A program made the translations under genes and the position numbers. Below, piece by piece: positions 23,860 to 34,630 of a stretch of 64,000 bases of DNA. The stretch is from positions 4,588,001 to 4,652,000 of the forward strand of contig NW_027413959.1 in NCBI RefSeq assembly GCF_048773025.1. The letters run 5' to 3'. Each line of letters starts with the position of its first letter. The first letter of the stretch is position 1. The DNA comes from Camelus bactrianus (taxonomy: Eukaryota; Chordata; Mammalia; Artiodactyla; Camelidae). The notes beneath the pieces are model-generated. The model worked only from the letters and a program-made list of their open reading frames with translations. It did not search any database and was not told the origin of the DNA.

Positions 23860-24315
23860 CATCCTTAGAATGACTCTAACCAATCCCCAACCAGAAAGGG
23901 CCTGTATGAGAAAGCTGAAGGCTGCCAAGAGAATTTCATTTGCCTTAGCATTTACTAAAAAGGCCTGACAACTGTGACTCCTTCCTCTGTCCCTTTCAGA
24001 TAGACTAGTATCTCCTACAACTCAAGAGTGTCTTTCCTAAGTACCTGAAAGCCATGCCTTTGAAATGTGATCACCAGGAAGGATGGAGCCCCTGTCTCCA
24101 ACTCCCTTCAATACTTGCCAGCCAGCAGACCCAGCTGGCCTCATCAGCATTTACACTGAGGACCCCTTTGTAATGTTCCACTTCTTGGATGCTGACAATT
24201 GTTTCTGAGTTCAGTTTATGCTGGGCTCTCTTCCCCACTGCAATAGTATAGTACTGATTAAAATCTGTCCTGACCATTTTAACTGGTGTCTGGCTTTGCT
24301 TACCTTTGATAGTAA
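23860..24315 (+). mobile_element. possible LTR fossil, family uncertain
   Basis: The end of the stretch (CCCCACTGCAATAGTATAGT, a TGATTAAAATCTGTCCTGAC block, then TTTTAACTGGTGTCTGGCTT) has the look of an LTR R/U5 region. No viral gene is nearby. It is very old and broken, so the call is tentative. Confidence 0.3.
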
Positions 24316-24809
24316 CAGAACAGGAAATAATGCAATCCATAGTCCTAAAGCCTTCAGTAGCGCTCTTTGCCTTTCAAATACAGTCCTGCTGATTGCTTGG
24401 CATTTGAAGCCCTGTCTGAGCTCAGCAGAACAATTGGGAATTCCCAGAGGCTGCTTCTTCTCTGTCCTTTGTCCTCAATCCTCCTTATGACATGAGTCCT
24501 TCCACATCACACTCTATTCACCTATTTTTATACTGAACTCATTTATTCTCCCCTTCATTCATATGTCAAACACATTCATTAACTGATTAACTACCATCTG
24601 TCAAGACTTCCCAAAGTCCATGCCTCTACTTTCATAAATCTTCACTAATAGCTCCAGCCAGAGTATCTTCTTTCCCAACTGAGGATAGGGTAAGTACATT
24701 TAACCTACAGGCAGAATTTTTTTCTCCTATTATATCTTTGACTATTGCTCCTATAGTATGCATTCTAGCAATTTCATCAGGAACATATTTTCCATATATT
24801 ATGGATAGA

Positions 24810-25137
24810 CCACATGATAGTCCACAGGCCAAATCTGGCCCACTGCCTGTTTCTGTACAGCATGAACTAAGAGTGTCTTTTACATATTTTAATGGTTGAA
24901 AAAATCATAAGAAGAATATTTTATAAACATAAAAATCAAGAAATTCAAATTTCAGTGTCCATAAATAACACTTTTTTTGGAACACAGCCATGCTCATTCG
25001 TTTACATACTAGCTATAGCTGTTTTCATGCTACAATGTTTCAAGAGTAACTAGCTCTAACAAAAAAATGTATTACCCACAAAGCTGAAAGTATTTGCTAT
25101 TTGGCTCTTTACAGACAAAGCATGACAACCCCTGTAT
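24810..25137 (-). mobile_element. hAT-Charlie-type non-autonomous DNA transposon
   Basis: Text such as AGGCCAAATCTGGCCCACTG, TTTGGAACACAGCCATGCTC, ATTCGTTTACATACTAGCTA and a terminal AAAGCATGACAACCCCTG is the complement of a widespread mammalian hAT MITE (terminus CAGGGGT). No transposase. Ancient. Confidence 0.65.
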
Positions 25138-25139
25138 TA

Positions 25140-25405
25140 GATAACTATTTGCTGCAGTGTGTTCATTCCAATGATGGTTAATTAGAAAAGTATCATATGA
25201 TATCACTCATATGTGTAATCTGAAAAAATAAAGAAAGAAAGAAAGGAAAAAGAAGACACTATTGAACTCATCTATAAAACAGAACTAGACTCGCACACAG
25301 GTAAACAAATCTTATGGTTACCGGGGGAAAGGGGGCAGAAAGGATAATTTGAGAGTTTGAGATTTGTAAATGTTAACCACTATATATAAAAAGAGATAAA
25401 AAATA
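25140..25405 (+). mobile_element. L1 3' region fragment
   Basis: ATGATATCACTCATATGTG, TTATGGTTACCGGGGGAAAG and TGTAAATGTTAACCACTATA are L1 3'UTR text, directly abutting the start of another L1 at about 25406. Confidence 0.75.
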
Positions 25406-27288
25406 TTTCCAGTCAAGATGGTAGAGTGGTAGGACCACGAGCTCGCCTCTCCTCGCGACTACGAATCCACGATGGAATGCTAAACAACCATCAAAAAAAA
25501 AGACTGGAACCTAGCAAAAAAGATCTTCTGCAACTGGAAACATAAAGAGGGAACCACAGCAGGAAGGTAGGAGGGGTGTGCTCACCATATAATCAGTCTC
25601 CATGCACCCTGGGGGGGGGTGACCCACAAGCTGAAGATTTGTGAAGTCCCAGAGGCCCTCCCACAGGAGTGAGAGCTCTAAGCCCCACGTCAAGCTCCCC
25701 AGTCTAGGTCTTGTATTGGGAAGACGAGGAGACCCCAGGACATCTGGTTTCAAAGGCCAGTGGAGCTTGGCTCCAGAAGCCCCACGAGACTCAGGAAAAT
25801 GGAAACTCCATTCACTTAGGAAGTGTACACGAAAACTCACGTGCGCCAGGTCCAAGGGCAGTGGCAGTGATTTCATAAGAACCTGGGCCAGGCCTGCCTG
25901 CTGGATTTGGAGGGTCTCCTGGGGATGTGGGGAATGGCTGTGGCTCACCCAGATGACATAAAAGCTGGTGATGGACATTATGGGAGTGTTCATCTACATG
26001 AGCTTTCCTGGAGGCTGACATCTTGATCGGACCATTAGCACCAAGACCTGGCCCCACCCAACAGCCTGGAGGGAAGCCTCAGGCCAAGCAACATATAGGG
26101 TGGGAACACAGGCCCACCCATCAGCAGACTTCCTGAGCTGCAAAGGCCTCTAGACATAGTCCTACCCACCAGAGGCCCAGGACCAGGCTTCACTCAGCAG
26201 TGGGCAGGCACCAGCTCCTCCTGCCAGGAAACCTGCATAAGCCTCTAGTCCAGCATCACCCACCAGGGGCAGATAATAAAAATAAGAAAACAACAATCCC
26301 AAAGCCTGTGGAAGGAGCCCACAAACACACAGAAAAATAGATGATGGGGTGGCAGAGGAACATCTCCCAGGCCAAGGCACAAGATAAAATCCCAGTAGGA
26401 GAAATAAGTGATGAGGAGATAAGCAATTTATCTGAGAAACAGTTTAAAGTAATGATGGCCAAGATGTTCAGAGAACTCAAGAGGAGTACAGATGCACAGA
26501 GCAAAGTTTTTAGTAGAGTTGGAAAAGACAAAGAATACCCAAACAGAGTTGAAGAATAAAATCACTGAAATGAACAATATACTAGAAGGAACCAAGAATA
26601 GACTAAATGAAGCAGAAGAACGGATCAGTGAATTGGAAGACAGATTAGTGGAAATCGCTAATTCAGAACAGAAAAAAGAAAAAAGAATGAAAGAAATGAA
26701 GATAGTTTAAGAGAACTCTGGGACAACATGAAGTGCTCTAATATTTGCATTATAGGGGTCCTAGGAAGAGAACAGAGAGAAAGGACCTGAGAAAATTTTT
26801 GGAGAGATAATCACTGAAAACTTTCCCAACTTGGGAAAGGAAACAGTCACCCAAGTCCAGGAAGCACAGAGAGGACCACATAGGGTCAACACAAAGAGGA
26901 ACACACCAAGGCACATAGTCATCAAATTGACAACAATTAAGGATAAGAAGAAAATATTAAAATCAGCAAGAGAAAAGCAACAAATAACATACAAGGGAAT
27001 TCCCACAAGTTTATCAGCTGATTTTTCAGCAGAAACTCTACAGAACAGAAAGAAGTGGTATAATATATTTAATGTGATGAAAGAGGTAAACTTACAACCA
27101 AGAACACTCTATCCAGCAAGGCTCTGGTTCAGACTTGATGGAGAAGTCAAAAGGTTCACAGATAAACAAAAGCTACAAGAATTCAGCACCACAAAACCAG
27201 CTTTACAACAGATGTTACAACTTCTCTCGTCATCAAACCATAAGAAAAGAGAACAAAAAGAAGAAAGAGGGGAAAAAAAAAAAAAAGA
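25406..27288 (+). mobile_element. L1 LINE, 5'UTR and ORF1, 3' truncated
   Basis: It starts with an L1 5' end (TCAAGATGGTAGAGTGGTAG, then GAGCTCGCCTCTCC) and a 5'UTR to about 26340. ORF1 follows in pieces: 26341-26559 (ISDEEISNLSEKQFKVMMAK), 26492-26710 (coiled coil ITEMNNILEGTKNRLNEAEE) and 26831-27288 (RNA-binding domain and C-terminal part, DFSAETLQNRKKWYNIFNVM). Two frame changes and an early stop break ORF1. It ends in an A-rich stretch at 27270-27288 where an oppositely oriented ORF2 piece begins. ORF1p would coat L1 RNA, but this copy cannot make it. Confidence 0.88.
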
Positions 27289-27289
27289 C

Positions 27290-27600
27290 CTACAAAAAAC
27301 TGCCTTGGTTGTTCGGGGTCTTTTGTGGCTCCTTATAAATTCTGGAATTCTTTGTTCTAGTTCTGTGAGGAATGTTGTGAGTATTTTGATGGGGGTTGCA
27401 TTGGATCTATGGATTGCTTTCGGTAGTGTGGCCATTTTGATAGTGTTGATTCTTCCAATCCAGGAGCACAAGAAATCTTTTCATTTCTTTGTGTCATTTT
27501 GGTGTTTGGAGTATAGGGAACCTCCTTCCTTAAGTTTATTTTTAGGTATTTTGATGTTTTTGATGTAATGGAAATGTTCATGCCGGTTATAAAATTCTCG
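27290..27600 (-). mobile_element. L1 ORF2 fragment, minus strand
   Basis: The minus-strand frame at 27109-27471 contains L1 ORF2 text (INTIKMATLPKAIHRSNATP, TELEQRIPEFIRSHKRPRTT). It lies tail-to-tail against the plus-strand ORF1 piece. This arrangement is not that of simple twin-priming, in which the 5' part is the inverted one, so a second insertion or a rearrangement is more likely. Confidence 0.85.
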
Positions 27601-27995
27601 CTTTTGAAGTGAAAAAAAAAAAAACGTGAATGAAGGGCTGCAAATGACAAAATATCCTTCTTTTCTATGGGTGAGTTGTATTCCATTACATACATACATA
27701 CATATATATACATATTTCTTACATTACATTCATCATATAGATATAGATATATATACATACTGCATCTTCATTATCAATTCAACTACTCATGTGCACTTAC
27801 GATGCTTCCATATCTTGGCAATCATAAATAATGTTGCTGCTAATAGCAAGGTGTGTGTATCTTTTTTAATTAATTCTTATTTTGTGGTTGGCTTTATTCC
27901 TTTGATAACTATATAAATTTAAAAAGCTAAAGCTCTAAACATCCTTAGAAATAATGAACAGCATATATATGTAAATTTAAAACATATATGTGCAG
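27601..27995 (-). mobile_element. L1 ORF2/3' fragment plus shared 3' module
   Basis: TTGTATTCCATTACA and TTGGCAATCATAAATAATGT TGCTGCTAATAGC are complement-of-L1 ORF2 end text, interrupted by ATAC/ATAG microsatellite. 27868-27990 repeats the module seen at 2075-2190 (TTTGTGGTTGGCTTTATTCC). Confidence 0.7.
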
Positions 27996-27999
27996 TAAA

Positions 28000-28700
28000 A
28001 AAAAAAAAAGAAATGAGCTATCAAGCCATGAAAGACATGGAAGAAACTAAAAACCCCTAATACTAAATGAAAAAAGTGAGTCTGAAAAGGCTACAAACTG
28101 TACGAGTCCAACCAAATGACATTCTAGAAAAGGCACAGCTACAGAAACAATAAAAAGATCGTGGTTTCCAGGAGTTTAGTGAGAGGGAGGGAGGAATGAA
28201 CAGATGGAGCACAAGGGATTTTTATGGTGATTAAACTCTTCTACGTGATACTATAGTGGCTACATGTCATTATGCATTTGTCAAATGTACAATATCAAGA
28301 GTGAACCTTAATGTAAACTACGGACTTTGGTTGATAATAGTGTGTCCATGTTGGTTCATCGTTTCTACCAAATATGCCACACTGATGAGGGATGTTGAGG
28401 GTAGGGGAGTATATATATGTGGGTGGAGAGGGTTATGTGTGAACTCTATTTTCTGCTCAACTCTGCTGTGAAAATGAAACTCCTCTAAATAAATTGTCAA
28501 TTAATTTAGGAAAAGAGATTAAAAAACAACCCCAAATTGCTTCTGGATACCACATGGAACTATATTCAATGTTCTGTAATAAAATTTAATGAAGAAGAAT
28601 ATGAAAATCAATATATGTACATAGACGCATGACTGGGACATTAAGCTGTAGACCACAGACTGACACACTGTAGCTGACTATCTTCAAAAACATAAATCAC
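28000..28700 (+). mobile_element. L1 3' regions (two pieces)
   Basis: 28000-28500 follows an old L1 3'UTR (CATTCTAGAAAAGGCACAGC, TTTCCAGGAGTTTAG, TGTAAACTACGGACTTTGG). 28510-28700 is a younger L1 terminus (ATATTCAATGTTCTGTAATA, ATGACTGGGACATTAAGCTG). Neither is coding. Confidence 0.75.
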
Positions 28701-28779
28701 ATTCTCAGATCTACAAAGGAAAGTGGTGTTCACTTTTCAATTTTTTACAGGTATTCACTTAATTCAGCTCTGTCCCACC

Positions 28780-29215
28780 TCAGGGTCCTAACGGTTCGCG
28801 AGGCCCTAGCCTCACCTACGCACCGCTACCCGCGAGCGCAGCCCAGGCTTCACCCGCCGGCTCCCGACCTGCGCGCCCCCACCAAGCGCCCCCTCACCCG
28901 CTCGGCGGCAGCAGGGGAGGCGGCAGCAAACGGCGGCGGCAGCAAGCGGCGGCCCAGACCCCAGGTCGCGTTCCTCCTCCAGGAGCTGGTCCGCGAGCAC
29001 TAGGCTCCCGCCCAGCTTTCACACGCTCCGGGCGGGTCTGGTCGGTGCGTCTGTGCGTCCACGCGCATGCGCGCCCCTCCTCCCCCGCCCGCAGCGTGGA
29101 CGCTCGGGCTGCAACTCCTGTTCTTCGGGAGGTGGGGACTGCTGCCGGGCTGGGGGCTGGGGGCTGGGGGCTGGGGGCTGGGGGCAAGGGCCTGGCAGTG
29201 GGGCGGAGGGCCCAT
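28780..29215. promoter_or_regulatory. CpG-island core of copy B, first X unit
   Basis: Dense CpG with an NRF1-like GCGCATGCGCGCC palindrome and no TATA box. Promoter activity not shown. Confidence 0.4.
29146..29188 (+). repeat. (GGGGGCT)n G-quadruplex-prone repeat
   Basis: Five successive GGGGGCT units followed by GGGGGCAAGGG. Copy A has only two units at the same place (5086-5100), so this is a length-variable array inside the element. Confidence 0.85.
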
Positions 29216-29979
29216 CCCTTTACCCGCCCCACCGGGTCTCCATCCTTAACACCCCCATCCCATCACCTACCGGTCCTGACACAACCAAAACCTCGAACAG
29301 CTCAGGGCCAGGCCACACCCCCTAGCCCCACTCCCCCTGCTCGCCTTCCCTCCCAAACCCTGTGAATGCCCCCCCCACCTACAGCCAAGCCCCCAAGTCT
29401 CCCACAGGACCCCCAAAATGGGACTTCCTCTCACACCGAGGTACCCGCCCCGACACTCCACCACGCTAGTAACCTATGGCCCCCACGCCGCAAGCTCACC
29501 CCTCATGCCTCACTGCAGGACCCCCAACATCCCAAGATGGTCCCCCTCACCCCTCAGCCGGGTCAATTCCACTCCCAGCGATTCCTCACCCCTCAGCCTG
29601 TGCCCACTCACCGCGGGATCCTCCCTCACCCGGAGTGCAACCTTACCCCCAGCTGACCCCCTCACCCCTCAACCAGCGGGGGGCAGGATGGTCTGGGCTC
29701 CCATCACCATGGCGACAGCCAGCCAGCCAGGGATCCCGGGCAGAGTGCTGGCACACAGCCCTGTGTCCCAGGCTCCTGGGCCCGGGCGGGGGTTGGACGC
29801 AGTTCCAATTCTCGCCCGGGCGCCCTGCCCCCACCCATACTCCCCCCCACTTCTCCCCCCACCACCCAGTGCCTCGTCTCAGCTGATGGGGCAGGGTGGT
29901 ACCAGGGTGCACACCACTCGCCAGTGGGCCTTGGGTGGTTGATGGTGCTGCCGGCAGGGAGGGGGCAGCCCCGCCCAGA

Positions 29980-30031
29980 ATGGACAGCAGGCAGCGGCAG
30001 AGGCAGCGGCAGAGGCAGAGGCAGAGGCGGG
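29980..30031 (+). repeat. (GGCAGM)n hexanucleotide tract
   Basis: Runs of GGCAGC/GGCAGA within part Y of copy B. Length-variable and low complexity. Confidence 0.8.
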
Positions 30032-30675
30032 GAGGGGGGCTGCCCTGGGAGAGCCAGTCAACTTCCTCCCAACTCCCCCGCTGCCTGGCCGGGGGGTGGG
30101 GGGGGCAGCCTCTGCTGCCCTGGCTTCCTGGAAAGAATCTCTCCCTGTCAGCCTGCTCCTGGGAGGTAGGCAGGGTGTGGTCGGGGCGGGGGGGGGGGCT
30201 CAGCAGCAGCAGCAGCAATGGCAGGATTGGGGCTGCCTATGCTAGAGCGGGAATTTGCTCCCATTTCCCGCTGTCGCTGCCACCGCCCCCGCACCCTGAC
30301 AGCACCTCCTCATCTCCCAGGGGCAGAAATGACCTGCAACATAGGCCCTGCAAATCTGGACAGCAAAAGCTGCCCCCAGGACAGGACGCAGGAGAGATGG
30401 GAGCAAATTGACAGGCTCCCAAGGGTAGACCCCTCTCCCCGCTGCCGCCGCCGCCGCCGCCCCCGCACCCTGACAGCACCGCACCCGCCTCCTGGGAACA
30501 GGCCATGGCCTGAGGGCCAGTCGGACTTGCTCCCTGGCTGCCCGGTGCCCTCCCACCTCCTGGGGTGGCGGCATCCGCTAACCCCCCCCCCGGGTATAAG
30601 CGGCAACGAACAGGCGCCCGTACTACTAATGAGCGGGAAGGAGAAGTGGGCACCACGAACCACCCGGTGGCCCCC

Positions 30676-31050
30676 GACCCACCTCAGGGTCCTAACGGGT
30701 CGCGAGGCCCGGGCCTCACCTACGCACCGCTACCCGCGAGCGCAGCCCAGGCTTCACCCGCCGGCTCCCGACCTGCGCGCCCCCTCCAAGCTCCCCCTTA
30801 CCGGCTCGGCGACGGCAGCGGCGGCGGCAGCAAGCAGCGGCCCAGACCCCAGGCCGCGTTCCTCCTCCAGGAGCTGTTCCGGGAACAGTTGGCTCCCGCC
30901 CGTCTTCTTCAAGTTCGGGCTGTTCCGCGTCTGCGCAGGCGCATCGGCGCGTGCGCGCGCGCCCCTCATCCTCCCGCCGGAAGCGTGGACCCTCGTGCTC
31001 GTGCTCCTGCTGCTCGGGTTGTGGCGAGTCGGGCCGAGCGGTACCGATCA
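30676..31050. promoter_or_regulatory. CpG-island core of copy B, second X unit
   Basis: Same start as the other X units, diverging after about 30900, where it has a CTGCGCAGGCGC motif and GTGCGCGCGCGCC in place of the other NRF1-like site. Confidence 0.4.
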
Positions 31051-32327
31051 GGGTCTGGCGGGGGGCGTGGCTGTGGGGCATTAGCCCTGGGACAGAGAGA
31101 AGAGGGATGGAAGAGTTAAAAATAAATCTCTTATTTCAGGATTTCTTAAAATGTTATCTTGGTGCTAGTCAGTGCACAGTGAAAAAAAACCAAATAATTG
31201 TTCGAAACTTTATATCTACAAGTTGGCCACTTTACAGACAATAAGTTCAAATGATCAAGATCAGGGAAACTCAAGCGATGCATTTAACTCAGCCTACTGA
31301 TAAATGAAGAGGTACAGAGTGTGAGGTTTCAACCATCTAGTCAGAGTTCCAGAAGGAGAAGGGGAGAGAGAGAATGGAGGCCATTGTTTGAGGTTATAAT
31401 ATTTCAAATATTAGTGGCGATAACAGTTAAGAATTGTACAGAATTCTATTTAGAGACTATCATCTGGGTGTTTGGGGTGCTTGTCTTTCTGGGTTGCCAT
31501 TGCTTGTAGGACACTTCAATGAACAAAGTTGGAGATATGCATTTTTTAGAGAACCTTGAAATTCAACATTGTAAAATTTATTTGACTACTTAGATTTTAT
31601 AATTGTACCTCTTTTCCACTTGAAAACTTAATTCCTAAGACATTAAAAGGAACACAATAACTAATTCATTTTATTTCAATTTACTGATATCTACGTACCC
31701 ACACATGAATACTAATACTTCAACATAGCCATATTCATAATACTTAAATAATGAGTTTAATATGTGAAACTTAAGATTTATCTAAAGGTTTGTTTTTTAA
31801 CTGCAGGCTATACATTACTAGCAACAGAGCCAAAATATTGTAGGTTTACTGCACAAATATGATTCCTCGTAGTGGGATTATGCCACCAAGTTTATACGTA
31901 GATAGGTTTCATTTCATTATTTTCAATTTTAATAATTGTTATATTAGGTTATTTTATTTATTTCACCTTGAATTATGTAAAATATATACATGATTCCAAG
32001 TTCAAAATTATAAAGCAGAATTTTTACTTGCATCCACATGCTTGTTTTTAATTTTTTCGTATAATAAAGATGAAATATAACATTTTATGTTTATGCCATT
32101 GTATCTTTGGACAGATTATTAGAAATAGGATTCCTGAATTTATAAGATGACCGTGTGTATACTTTCATTAGGTATTGCAAAATCCCCTCCATAGTGTTGT
32201 AGCATTTTTCATTCCCATCAGCAATGCTTGAGAATGCATCATTATTTAGAGGCTGGCCAACAGAATATGTTGTCAGACATTTCATTTGTTGATAATTTGG
32301 TAGCTGAATAATGTTTTTGCAGTATAT

Positions 32328-32381
32328 TATTTTGAAATCCTTTATTATAAGGATTTATATATAATAAAGGATTTCAAAATA
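32328..32381. repeat. 22-bp perfect inverted repeat, 10-bp loop
   Basis: Arms 32328-32349 and 32360-32381 are exact reverse complements around AGGATTTATA. The core arm contains TTTTGAAATCCTTTATTATA. It would form a stable AT-rich hairpin or cruciform. Confidence 0.9.
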
Positions 32382-32879
32382 GGTTTAAGCTTTTTTCATA
32401 TATTTAAGGGTCACATTTATTTATTTTTATGTGAAAATACTACATAAATATCATTAATGTTTCTATTAATTTGTTGGCCATTTTCTTCTCAATTTTTGGA
32501 AGTTTAAACAGAATTGTAAAGGAATTAACTTTAGGCCGAAGGAATGTTATTCTAGCTAGGGAGTCTGAAATAGAACAAAAAAAGGAAATTAAAGAAAGAC
32601 ATCCATGAACAAAGCAAGTAAACACTATATTCAAGTCACACTTCATAGTAATAAAATGTCTTGTGATTAAATAAAATATAATTTTAAAACATGAAAACTG
32701 CAAAAAGGTTGGAGTGGTAAATGCATTGACATTGATCGAAGGTCTTTGTTAGCTAAAAGGAAAGCAAAAGATTGAATTAAATTTATATGTTTAAATGTTA
32801 ACAATGCTTAATATAAATTATAGGTTAACCATTAAACAAACAGAGTGTATAATTTTGAATTTAGTGGAAGGGAATATAA

Positions 32880-32940
32880 AACTGGGTTCAATCCCCAGTA
32901 CCTCCATTAACAAAACAAACAAAAATCTTTTTTAAAAGTC
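32880..32940 (+). mobile_element. camelid tRNA-derived SINE, 3' remnant
   Basis: CTGGGTTCAATCCCCAGTAC CTCCATTAA followed by an A-rich tail is the box-B region and 3' end of the tRNA-derived SINE typical of camelids. The 5' half with box A is missing. It is useful as a lineage marker. Confidence 0.75.
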
Positions 32941-34407
32941 CATAAAAAATAGATATATTTGAACAAGTAAAACTTGATAATATTTACTGCCCAAATGCCC
33001 TATAATTCTAAAGGTTATACTTCACAAAAATAAACTGATCTTAGCTGAAGATTTGAGGGAAGCAAGGAATCGAGGATAAAAACAAACATCTGTTTATAAA
33101 ACAGGAATGACAGTGTCAACTTTCTTGACATTAAAAATTCAAGATAAAACTAAAATATGCAATCGGTTGTGAAGTAACAAAATGATCATTAAAACTATAT
33201 TGAAATACATTCATATCAATGAATTTTATATTTAAATTAAAATATAAATTAAATCTTAAGATAGAAAATATAATAAAGTACTAATAAGTGGTTGACAAAA
33301 TTGTATCTGTCTAATATAAAGAAAAATAATATTGAAAATGCAGAAGTAATATCAAGACAAAGGAGATATTTACCAAAATAAAGGGAAACGTGCGTGACGA
33401 TGAAAGGCACACCTTTATAAGAAATAAACTTGTATGAACAAACAATATAGCAGATAAATAATGCAGAAGCAATGAACATGAAAGAACAGATAAAAAATGA
33501 AATTATAAAGAAATATCAATGCATTAAATTTGTACTCATACATATCCATAACAAAATATAATTATGGATATAGACTAATTGATTAATATAACCAACATAT
33601 TGAATTATTTATGTGTTTACTCAAAATCTATAGCTGTTTCAAGAAGTATTTTTCCCCAGTTCAATCTTCTGCTTCAAATCTCTACTATACAACTCAGATA
33701 TATAAATTAATCACAAAGTTGCAAAAGATGAGTGTCTTGGACAAAGATTTGAATTGTGTTATTAAGATATCATGTTGTCCCTCCAGCAGTTAAAATGTGT
33801 ATTTTAGTAGTTTTCTTTGCTTTGAATCTTATATTTAAGTACCTATCTCATTCCTTTTTATTTTTTACATTAATTGGATAGCTGTCAAATTCTTAACTAG
33901 ATTTTTAATAAGGTATGTTAAAAATTTGAGCATTTTCAAAGGCAATTTACCTTTTTTGACCTGTTTTATATTATTAATTTAATTCTTCTGTGATTCTCTT
34001 CTAAACCCCATCTACATATACCTGTAGCAATATGCTTATTACATGTTTCCTTTTTTACTAATCTTCATGGTATCATGAATCAATGTAAAATACACTCTGA
34101 TGCTCATAATTAAAAGCATTCACTTTATATTAAATTGATCATTCCCTGTGCCCCTCAAAAGAACACACTTTTAATAAAATATTTATTATATTTGTTGCTT
34201 TGTTAAGAGTAAATATTAAAAGAATATGGTTGGGGTGAAGGGTTAGTGTTTAGGATATAAGGAGTTTAATGGTGAAAATACAAGCAAAAGAAGTAAAACT
34301 TCATCCGGCTCATTAGATATATACATAATATTCTTGGCCCATGTATGTATATGTTTATGGGCCAGGAGTTTGCAGACTATCATGGTAACTATGAGGAAAG
34401 TTAAAAA

Positions 34408-34470
34408 TTAAGAAAGAAAGAAAGGAAAGAAAGAAAGGAAAGAAAGAAAGGAAAGAAAGAAAGAAAGAAA

Positions 34471-34534
<64 letters not shown>

Positions 34535-34536
34535 AA

Positions 34537-34628
<92 letters not shown>

Positions 34629-34630
34629 AA
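34408..34630 (+). repeat. (GAAA)n microsatellite, about 220 bp
   Basis: Nearly uninterrupted GAAA units with occasional GGAAA and GAAAAA variants. The Phe/Leu/Ser open frames on the minus strand are translations of this tract. Confidence 0.97.

Larger units (their letters stand above)
28770..31075 (+). repeat. CpG-rich composite element, copy B (X-Y-X order)
   Basis: 28770-29945 matches part X of copy A, 29945-30675 matches part Y, and 30676-31050 is a second start of part X. Both X starts begin at the same place, the CCCACCTCAGGGTCCTAACG block (28777 and 30679; copy A 4719). The order X-Y-X means this copy was cut out of a tandem (Y-X)n array or formed by an internal duplication. Landmarks are CGCATGCGCGCCCC near 29064 and TCTGCGCAGGCGCATCG near 30931 (NRF1-type sites), plus GCA/CGG tracts. 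Open frames on both strands are a GC effect. Unlike copies A and C, there is no directly attached L1/composite junction. Confidence 0.75.
31090..34400. other. AT-rich gene-free sequence
   Basis: No exon or RNA gene seen. There are scattered L1-like scraps (for example 32100-32260, complement of an L1 ORF2 end) and one SINE remnant and one palindrome, listed separately. Confidence 0.55.

Noticed and set aside
27109-27600. Twin-primed single L1 insertion with the ORF1 piece
   Set aside because: Twin-priming inverts the 5' part relative to the 3' end. Here the 3' piece is inverted and no shared poly(A)/TSD frame was found.
30218-31084. 288-codon frame in copy B
   Set aside because: Same composition effect. 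It does not keep one frame with the matching region of copy A, so there is no coding conservation.
32880-32940. tRNA gene
   Set aside because: Only a box-B-like part and an A-rich tail are present; this is a SINE remnant without box A or a cloverleaf.
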